Shown one piece after another: positions 14,143-19,529 of a DNA stretch of 19,529 nucleotides. Numbering within the stretch: the first letter of the stretch is position 1; each line of letters begins with the position of its first letter. Made by a program: the position numbers and the translations under genes. The notes below the pieces were generated by a model. That model made no database searches. It was not told the DNA's origin and worked only from the letters and a program-made list of their open reading frames with translations. The stretch is from positions 1-19,529 of the forward strand of contig JAEWQO010000120.1 in NCBI GenBank assembly GCA_023460315.1, read 5' to 3'. The DNA comes from Actinomycetes bacterium. Lineage in GTDB: Bacteria; Actinomycetota; Coriobacteriia; Coriobacteriales; Eggerthellaceae.

Positions 14143-15508
14143 CGACGTCAACCCAGATAGTCGCGGCGGTGATGCCTTCCATGTTCTTAGATATGGTGGG
14201 CAGCGGCCCCAGACGGCTGAAGACGCCGACGAACTTCCCGTCGTAGAGATAGAGGCCGTTCAGGTTATTGTAGAGCTGCGGGGTGCGGGATACCTCGTCA
14301 TCGGCCAGGCGGCCGATGTCCTTGTCGGGCGGAAGTGTCTCCGTCTTGAACGGACGGATGTAGCGCTGCACGATGAACGGGCAGCCGGCCCGGTTGTTCG
14401 CGAAGCGGTCGACGAGTCCTTCCCACTCCGGCTGGGAGACGTGGCAGCCGGCATACACGTCATCCGCTCCATAGCGGTCGGTCGGCTTGATGATCCATTC
14501 GTCTTTGTTGGCGCGTATTTGTGGCAGGTTGACATGATCCTCGTCGAGAAATGCGGTCAAGGGCACGGTTCTTTCGATGAACGAAACCTCATCCGCATCG
14601 AGAAATGCCACGGTTCGCTCGTCGAACAGGACCTTGAATATCTGTTTGTCGTGCACGATGTGCCCGGCAAAGCTGCCGACGAGTGCCACCTTTTCCGCCT
14701 TGACGGCCTCGATGAGCTGTTGGGATTCCTCCCAGTGGGCAATGACGTCATTCGTCACGCAGCGGCGCCATATGGCATCGATGCGACCCCCGTCGGGGTC
14801 CTTCAGAACCTTCCCGTCGAAATGCAGGTCGCGTACGTCGATGACCGTGCATTCCACGCCGCGTTGCCTGAACAGCTCGGCATAGAGGTGAAATTCGTCG
14901 ACGACTCCATTTTCCAAATAGTCACAAATGGCAATGCGGGGGTTTTCAACGCGGTGCTCGTATCCGGCATAGATGCGCAAGAACGTGTCAACCCAGGATT
15001 CGAACAGCTCGCATCCGCGGGTCTCGTGGCGGCGTGAGAATTCCGCAAACGTGGCGGAGGCCGTGACGGAAGCCGTGATCTCGCGGTTCTCATTCATTCC
15101 GGACGATCCGTCTCCGTTGAACTCGCAGAATTTCATGCTGTAGTCGTCCTCGTTGAGAAACGTGTCCACCCGGGCGAAGGGGAGGGGCGACTCGTAGCCG
15201 CGAGGCAGCAGGATGAGCTCCTCGAGACGGGGGTCGAACTCGAACGCCCGGCGATACGAGGGATCCTCCAAGTAGCGTGCGATGACCTTGCAGAGGATGC
15301 GATGGACCGTTTCCGCCGTCTCCTTCATCGTGCGGTAGGTCTGCGCATTGAACAGGCGCGGGATGAAGGTCGAAGCAACGACTTCGTGATGGACGATGGC
15401 GGTCGACTCCTGCATGAGGCGATGGGCCGAACGGCGGCCCTCGACGTCTCCGCCGAGAGCGTCGGCTATCTCGAAGTATTCGCGCGTATGGTCGGCATTG
15501 GTTCGCAT
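14132..15508 (-). CDS. Circularly permuted ATP-grasp protein (glutathionylspermidine-synthase-like), unknown substrate
   Basis: A 458-residue protein. The acidic, Mg-binding-type motif FCEFNGDGSSGMNEN (127-141; E129, N131, D133) comes before the nucleotide-binding lysines (K288 in HDKQIF and K341 in WIIKPTDRYGADD, with VQRYI at 380-384). In ordinary ATP-grasp enzymes the E-x-N motif comes last, so this order marks a circularly permuted ATP-grasp as in the glutathionylspermidine synthase superfamily. Such enzymes join a carboxylate to an amine with ATP, but the substrates here cannot be inferred. The ending (GVFSRLGPLPTISKNMEGIT) resembles proteins I recall from Coriobacteriia. No membrane segment is seen. 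ATG 15508 follows AAAGGA. A TGA-TACACT extended -10 candidate lies at 15584-15592. It is the first gene of a unit with the DUF1461 gene. Confidence 0.82.
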   Translation of the reverse strand: MRTNADHTREYFEIADALGGDVEGRRSAHRLMQESTAIVHHEVVASTFIPRLFNAQTYRTMKETAETVHRILCKVIARYLEDPSYRRAFEFDPRLEELILLPRGYESPLPFARVDTFLNEDDYSMKFCEFNGDGSSGMNENREITASVTASATFAEFSRRHETRGCELFESWVDTFLRIYAGYEHRVENPRIAICDYLENGVVDEFHLYAELFRQRGVECTVIDVRDLHFDGKVLKDPDGGRIDAIWRRCVTNDVIAHWEESQQLIEAVKAEKVALVGSFAGHIVHDKQIFKVLFDERTVAFLDADEVSFIERTVPLTAFLDEDHVNLPQIRANKDEWIIKPTDRYGADDVYAGCHVSQPEWEGLVDRFANNRAGCPFIVQRYIRPFKTETLPPDKDIGRLADDEVSRTPQLYNNLNGLYLYDGKFVGVFSRLGPLPTISKNMEGITAATIWVDVDEK

Positions 15509-15583
15509 AGCAGTCCTTTCGGGGCCCGGGCTTTCGGGTTGTCTCGTGCTGTCGCCGAAGAAGGGAGCCGGTCTTGAAAAAAA

Positions 15584-15592
15584 AGTGTATCA
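15584..15592 (-). promoter_or_regulatory. Candidate extended -10 for the ATP-grasp gene
   Basis: On the minus strand the sequence reads TGA-TACACT followed by eight T residues, about 76 bases upstream of the ATG at 15508. No -35 match is seen at the usual distance. This is a weak prediction. Confidence 0.3.
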
Positions 15593-15702
15593 TGGGCGGC
15601 ATGCCATTATCGCGGAAGTTATCGTATCGCTACAAGAACGACGGCGACGAGGAACCCGTTCGCTCTGCAACGAACTCGAGAAGGAAGTGCATTGAACCAT
15701 GA
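15592..15702 (+). CDS. Possible small upstream ORF/leader peptide of metK
   Basis: ATG at 15592 (or 15601, same frame) opens a 36-codon frame (33 from 15601) that ends in TGA overlapping the metK start as ATGA. The peptide is basic and polar (MPLSRKLSYRYKNDGDEE...), without a recognisable domain. Two TTA codons and AGA/AGG arginines are atypical for this genome. No clear Shine-Dalgarno precedes it, apart from GGGCGG directly before the second ATG. It could be a chance frame or a translationally coupled leader peptide. The remainder of the 190 bp gap holds an A8 tract and no riboswitch that I can recognise. Confidence 0.22.
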   Translation: MGGMPLSRKLSYRYKNDGDEEPVRSATNSRRKCIEP

Positions 15703-16973
15703 CCGACATCCCTGAGAACAATTCGTCGTCGTACCTGTTCACCTCCGAATCGGTGACGGAGGGACATCCTGACAAGGTATGCGACCAGATATCGGATGCC
15801 GTGCTCGACGCCATCCTGGCCAAGGAGGCCGAGCTGGCTGCCGCCGGCTATGTCGCGCCGAATGGGCAGCCTGCCGATCCCTCCCAGGTGAGATGCGCCT
15901 GCGAGACGCTGGCCACCACAGGCATGATCATCGTCACGGGAGAGATACGCACGCAGTCCTACGTCGACGTGCCGGCCATCGTGCGGGAGGTCCTGTCAGA
16001 CATCGGGTACAACCGTGCGAAATTCGGCTTCGATTGCGAGACCTGTGGCGTCATGAACGCCATCCACGAACAGAGCCCCGACATCGCGCAGGGCGTCGAC
16101 GAGTCGTGGGAGGCGCAGCGCGGCTTGGCCGGCGACGATCCCTACGAGCGCATAGGCGCGGGCGACCAGGGGATGATGTTCGGGTATGCATGCAACGAGA
16201 CGGCAACCCTCATGCCCCTTCCCATCTATCTGGCGCATCGCATGGCGGAGCGCCTTTCGCTGGTGCGCAAGGATGGGACCATGCCGTACCTGCGTCCCGA
16301 CGGCAAGACCCAGGTGTCGGTGCGCTACGTCGACGGACGGCCGGTCAGCGTCGAGAAGGTGGTCGTGTCCACCCAGCATGCCGAAGACATCTCCCATGAC
16401 GACCTTGCCGCCGCCGTCACCGCGCTCGTGGTCGGGCCGGTGCTCGCCGACGCAGGGGTGGAGCTTGCCGAGGATGCCGAGATCCACGTGAATCCCACCG
16501 GGCGGTTCGTCATCGGCGGCCCCATGGGGGACGCCGGGCTCACCGGCCGCAAGATCATCGTCGACACCTATGGCGGCATGGGGCGCCATGGCGGCGGGGC
16601 CTTCTCCGGCAAGGACTGCACCAAGGTGGACCGTTCGGCGGCCTATGCGGCGCGCTGGGTCGCGAAGAACGTCGTGGCTGCGGGGCTGGCGGACCGTTGC
16701 GAGATACAGGTTGCCTATGCCATCGGCATGGCCAAGCCCGTCTCGATAATGGTTGACACCTTCGGCACGGGGAAGGTGCCTGACGGCGACATCCTCGCCG
16801 CCGTCGACGAGGTGTTCGACCTGCGCCCCGGCGCCATCATCGACGAACTCGACCTGCGTCGTCCCATCTACCGCAAGACGGCGGCGTATGGGCACTTCGG
16901 CCGCGAGCTGCCCGAGTTCACCTGGGAGCGCACGGACAAGGTCGAGGAACTCAAGGCGGCCTTGGGCAGGTAG
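15699..16973 (+). CDS. metK: S-adenosylmethionine synthetase
   Basis: Makes S-adenosylmethionine from methionine and ATP. Signatures are complete: FTSESVTEGHPDK (14-26, catalytic H23), the GAGDQGMMFGY motif (153-163) and the P-loop-like GGGAFSGKDCTKVD (298-311). At 424 residues it is about 40 longer than the E. coli enzyme. Visible insertions include about 18 residues near 45-63 (AELAAAGYVAPNGQPADP) and about 11 residues before GAGDQG (near 140-152). ATG 15699 is the only reasonable start; a GTG four codons earlier is followed by a stop. The ribosome binding site AAGGAAG (15681-15687) is 11 bases away, rather far, which fits coupling to the small frame upstream. Confidence 0.98.
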   Translation: MTDIPENNSSSYLFTSESVTEGHPDKVCDQISDAVLDAILAKEAELAAAGYVAPNGQPADPSQVRCACETLATTGMIIVTGEIRTQSYVDVPAIVREVLSDIGYNRAKFGFDCETCGVMNAIHEQSPDIAQGVDESWEAQRGLAGDDPYERIGAGDQGMMFGYACNETATLMPLPIYLAHRMAERLSLVRKDGTMPYLRPDGKTQVSVRYVDGRPVSVEKVVVSTQHAEDISHDDLAAAVTALVVGPVLADAGVELAEDAEIHVNPTGRFVIGGPMGDAGLTGRKIIVDTYGGMGRHGGGAFSGKDCTKVDRSAAYAARWVAKNVVAAGLADRCEIQVAYAIGMAKPVSIMVDTFGTGKVPDGDILAAVDEVFDLRPGAIIDELDLRRPIYRKTAAYGHFGRELPEFTWERTDKVEELKAALGR

Positions 16974-16988
16974 GCGAGCCTTGGGCCG

Positions 16989-17011
16989 GCCGGCCCCGGA
17001 AACGGGCCGGC
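16989..17011. terminator. Strong GC hairpin between metK and priA
   Basis: GCCGGCCC (16989-16996) and GGGCCGGC (17004-17011) form an 8 bp perfect GC stem with a 7-base loop, 15 bases after the metK stop. No T-run follows, so it may be a U-less terminator or a 3' stabilising stem. Confidence 0.4.
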
Positions 17012-17031
17012 ACGCGTCGTGGCATGACTCT

Positions 17032-17040
17032 TGGTATACT
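17032..17040 (+). promoter_or_regulatory. Extended -10 promoter of priA (TGGTATACT)
   Basis: TGG-TATACT with the hexamer at 17035-17040 lies only seven bases before the ATG at 17048. Transcription should therefore begin on or within a base or so of the start codon, predicting a leaderless mRNA. No -35 match is present. Confidence 0.55.
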
Positions 17041-17047
17041 GGACCAC

Positions 17048-19378
17048 ATGAGGTTCGCATCCGTCATTTTGGACATACCCACGCAGGCGCTTGACGCTCC
17101 CTACACCTACAGCGTGCCCGACGAGGCAGGCGATGGCGATGAGGGAGTGTGCGTCGGCAGCGCCGTGCTCGTTCCCTTCGGGCATCGGCAGGCCGTCGGA
17201 TTCGTCGTCGGCCTTTCCGAGCACGGGGATGCCGATGTTCCCCCCGGTCTCGACCCAACCAAGATCAAGGGCATCCTGCGGAGGGTGAGCCCGCCCTATT
17301 TCGACGAGGAGGGGGCGGCATGCGCGCAGTGGCTTTCGGAGCGCTATCTCGCGCCGCTCTCGTCCTGCGTCCGCCTGTTCACGCCTCCCGGAGGCGTGCC
17401 GCGCATGGTCCGCACGCGTGACGGCCGGTGGCATCTGGAGGAGCCTGCTGTCGGCGAGGTGGATGACCGCTGGGTGGTCCCTGGACCTGAGTTTCGGTCG
17501 TATCAGCCAAAGAAAAACGCGGTCAAGCAAGGGGCCATCCTGTCGGCGCTCGCTCTCGGGGAGTTGCGCGTGGCAGAGCTCACCGCCCAGTTCGGCAGCG
17601 TTTCCTCGGCACTGAAAAGCCTTGAGGCAAAAGGAGTCGTTCGCATTGAGCGGCGCCGCCGCATGAGAGGAGATTGCCCTTCCCACAGAGAAGGGCAAGG
17701 GGATGGAGCTTTCACTCCCAGCGCCAAACCTTCGCTTACCGCTGGCCAGAGCAATGCGCTTGCCGTCATCGATGCCGCCCGAGAACGGGGAAGGGGCGAG
17801 GTCGTCTTGGTGGATGGCGTCACCGGATCTGGCAAGACCGAGGTGTATCTTCAGGCCATCGAGCGGACGATCGATGCCGGGCGCACGGCGTGCGTGCTCG
17901 TTCCGGAGATTTCTCTGACGCCGCAGACCGTCGCCCGTTTTCGGGGCCGCTTTGGCGACACGGTCGCCGTCATGCACTCGCGCATGAGCGCGGGAGAGCG
18001 CTATGACCAATGGGACTTTATCCGGTCGGGAGCGGCGCGTGTGGTCGTGGGCGCCCGCAGCGCCCTGTTCGCCCCGCTCGCGAACCTGGGACTCATCGTC
18101 ATTGACGAGGAGCATGAGGGATCTTACAAGCAGGACAGCGCTCCCCGTTACCACGCGCGCGACGTTGCCGTGTGGATGGCCCGTCGGGCAGGCGCTGCCG
18201 TCGCCCTCGGTTCGGCGACGCCCTCGATTGAGGTGTTGCATGCTTGCGCAAAGGACGACCGGTGGCATCGTGTCGAACTGCCGCAGCGTGCGAACGGCAG
18301 GCCTCTTCCCGCGGTGCAGGTGGTGGACATGGCTGCCGAGTTCGGCAGCGGGTCGCGCTCCATGTTCTCCGGCGTGCTTGTCCGTGCGCTTTCCGAGGAG
18401 CTTGCGGCGGGCAACAAGGCGGTCATGCTGCTCAATCAACGGGGGTTTGCGAAATTCCTGCTCTGCCGCGACTGCGGGTTCGTGCCGGAGTGCCCCTCGT
18501 GTTCCACCTCCCTCACCTTTCATGAGCGCGGAAACCTCCTTTGCTGCCATCATTGCGGCTATCAGGTTGCCGCACCGGCCGTGTGCCCGGAATGCGGGAG
18601 TCCCTATCTCAAGAAGTTTGGCGCGGGCACCCAGCGGGTCGAGGCGGAACTGCGCGCGCTCGTCGACGGGATACCGGGCGCCGGTCCGGACGTGCCCATC
18701 GTGCGCATGGATGCAGACACGACAAAGGGCAAAGGCGCTCACCAGCGGCTGCTCGAGCACTTTGCCGCAGCCGATGCCGCCGTCCTGCTTGGCACCCAGA
18801 TGATCGCCAAGGGACTGGACTTCGACGAGGTCACGCTCGTGGGGGTCATCAATGCTGACACCATGCTGAGGCTGCCTGACTATCGAGCTGCCGAAAGGAC
18901 GTTTGACCTCGTTGAACAGGTGGCTGGGCGTGCGGGCCGCGCGGCGCTGCCCGGCCGCGTGCTCGTCCAAACGTACGAGGCGGACGCGGCTCCCATACGT
19001 GCGGCTGCCGCCTATGACCGGGCCCTGTTTCTGCGTGACGAGCTGCCCAAGCGTAAGCTGCTTCATTATCCTCCCTACGTGCGCATGGCAAACGTCCTCG
19101 TATGGGGAGGCGACGAAGCTGCCGTGCGCCGTTCCTCGGGTCGCCTGCACGAGGACCTCGTGGTCCATGTCCGAGATTTTGGAAGCGAGGAGTGGGAAGT
19201 GATGTCGGCAACGCCGTGCGTGCTGGCAAAGCTTCGCGGGACGTATCGCTGGCATATCGTGGTGAAGTGTCCGCTTGCCGATGACCTTTCCCGCGTTCTG
19301 CTGCCCTATTTCCGTGCGCGCCGCCCGGAAAAGGATGTCAACGTGGCCGTCGACATCGATCCCGATGACTTGCTGTAG
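17048..19378 (+). CDS. priA: Primosomal protein N' (replication restart helicase)
   Basis: PriA reloads the replisome at collapsed forks. At 776 residues it is full length. The N-terminal DNA-binding part starts MRFASVILDIP with the usual LDAPYTYSVPD. Walker A GVTGSGKT is at 257-264, DEEH at 353-356, and GSATPS follows. The two zinc sites are complete with E. coli spacing: C473, C476, C482, C485, C500, C503, C513, C516. GTQMIAKGLDF and VAGRAGRA mark the second RecA lobe. The C-terminal domain includes PPYVRMANVL. ATG 17048 is preferred to ATG 17024 because the family N-terminus starts there and the -10 box lies between the two; no ribosome binding site is present. The linker before the helicase (about 205-232) is hydrophilic and contains a palindromic DNA insert. 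Confidence 0.98.
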   Translation: MRFASVILDIPTQALDAPYTYSVPDEAGDGDEGVCVGSAVLVPFGHRQAVGFVVGLSEHGDADVPPGLDPTKIKGILRRVSPPYFDEEGAACAQWLSERYLAPLSSCVRLFTPPGGVPRMVRTRDGRWHLEEPAVGEVDDRWVVPGPEFRSYQPKKNAVKQGAILSALALGELRVAELTAQFGSVSSALKSLEAKGVVRIERRRRMRGDCPSHREGQGDGAFTPSAKPSLTAGQSNALAVIDAARERGRGEVVLVDGVTGSGKTEVYLQAIERTIDAGRTACVLVPEISLTPQTVARFRGRFGDTVAVMHSRMSAGERYDQWDFIRSGAARVVVGARSALFAPLANLGLIVIDEEHEGSYKQDSAPRYHARDVAVWMARRAGAAVALGSATPSIEVLHACAKDDRWHRVELPQRANGRPLPAVQVVDMAAEFGSGSRSMFSGVLVRALSEELAAGNKAVMLLNQRGFAKFLLCRDCGFVPECPSCSTSLTFHERGNLLCCHHCGYQVAAPAVCPECGSPYLKKFGAGTQRVEAELRALVDGIPGAGPDVPIVRMDADTTKGKGAHQRLLEHFAAADAAVLLGTQMIAKGLDFDEVTLVGVINADTMLRLPDYRAAERTFDLVEQVAGRAGRAALPGRVLVQTYEADAAPIRAAAAYDRALFLRDELPKRKLLHYPPYVRMANVLVWGGDEAAVRRSSGRLHEDLVVHVRDFGSEEWEVMSATPCVLAKLRGTYRWHIVVKCPLADDLSRVLLPYFRARRPEKDVNVAVDIDPDDLL
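17674..17698. repeat. REP-like palindrome inside priA
   Basis: TTGCCCTT (17674-17681) and AAGGGCAA (17691-17698) form a perfect 8 bp inverted repeat with a 9-base loop (CCCACAGAG), followed by GGGGATGG. It lies in the linker-coding part of priA. Its CCCACAG loop resembles dispersed REP-type palindromes. No second copy was seen in this window. Confidence 0.45.
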
Positions 19379-19458
19379 CATTGATCCTGAGCCACGGGCG
19401 GGACATGACAGGCTGTTCGACAGGGGATGCCCGGGGGTTTGTACTCCGGTTTGAGCCA

Positions 19459-19508
19459 GGGACGGGGCAGGGAAGCTGAAGGGTTTTCTGGGGCGGGGGG
19501 CGGGGGGG
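19459..19508 (+). other. G-tract cluster (G-quadruplex-type motif)
   Basis: The gap after priA (19379-19529) has no convincing gene. Within it, G runs of 3-4 at 19459-19461, 19464-19467, 19470-19472 and 19481-19483 are followed by runs of 4, 6 and 7 G at 19490-19493, 19495-19500 and 19502-19508. All are on the plus strand and could fold into quadruplexes. Other parts of the gap hold only a 4 bp CTGT/ACAG hairpin. Confidence 0.5.
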
Positions 19509-19529
19509 AGCGGCCCGCGGGCGCGCCCA

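Noticed and set aside
15640..15690. SAH- or SAM-type riboswitch before metK
   Set aside because: The stretch CGAGGA...CTGCAACGA...CTCGAG recalls part of the SAH riboswitch, but the CAGGCTCG segment and the pairing stems are missing, and no SAM-I or SAM-IV core motif is seen.
16868..19381. 837-codon open frame on the minus strand opposite priA and the end of metK
   Set aside because: It mirrors the strongly GC-biased codons of two unmistakable genes, its translation is rich in Arg/His/Gly/Ala without any domain, and it spans the intergenic gap. It is a shadow frame.
19427..19529. Open frame from ATG 19427 to the window end as the next gene
   Set aside because: Its Gly/Arg-rich translation simply reflects the G-tract cluster, and no proper ribosome binding site precedes it.

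Overview
This 19.5 kb, high-GC window is a compact bacterial chromosome segment. Most of it is housekeeping genes, with a few poorly characterised ones between them. The combination of a CarD-type regulator beside mfd, a GGDEF-tail/EAL protein, a DUF1461 membrane protein, a multi-cluster iron-sulfur protein, a hydrogenase maturation protease and strongly GC-biased codons suggests an anaerobic actinobacterium of the class Coriobacteriia, probably near Eggerthellaceae. That placement is recalled from family resemblance, not from a search.

Left part (1-4400). The window opens on what may be the last codons of a gene running in from the left. An EAL-domain protein follows (c-di-GMP phosphodiesterase type, N-terminus looks like the end of a lost GGDEF domain). 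It converges on an NADPH-dependent FMN reductase. A divergent promoter region leads to a two-gene unit: a small membrane protein, then a [NiFe]-hydrogenase maturation protease. These converge on carD, which lies downstream of nth (endonuclease III) on the minus strand.

Middle (4400-10640). Divergent from nth, the plus strand carries mfd (transcription-repair coupling factor), an EamA/DMT exporter, a GNAT acetyltransferase and an M19 dipeptidase. The first three overlap at stop/start codons and are probably one transcript. Nth, Mfd and CarD link base repair and RNA polymerase control; CarD and Mfd share the same kind of RNA polymerase-binding module.

Right part (10640-19529). The minus strand carries, in transcription order, a circularly permuted ATP-grasp protein, a DUF1461 (Lit-like) membrane protein overlapping it, gltX, and an Fe-S protein overlapping gltX. 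Divergently, the plus strand carries metK and then priA, which appears to have a leaderless mRNA. The last 150 bases hold no convincing gene and end in a G-tract cluster.

No tRNA, rRNA, CRISPR array, insertion sequence or phage gene was seen, and no gene-free stretch exceeds 300 bases. I do not see a clearly new multi-gene system. The best leads are the ATP-grasp/Lit-like pair, the Fe-S protein with an incomplete C-terminal cluster motif, the optimal-looking carD promoter with an overlapping palindrome, an intrinsic terminator inside the mfd leader, and a REP-like palindrome inside the priA coding sequence.
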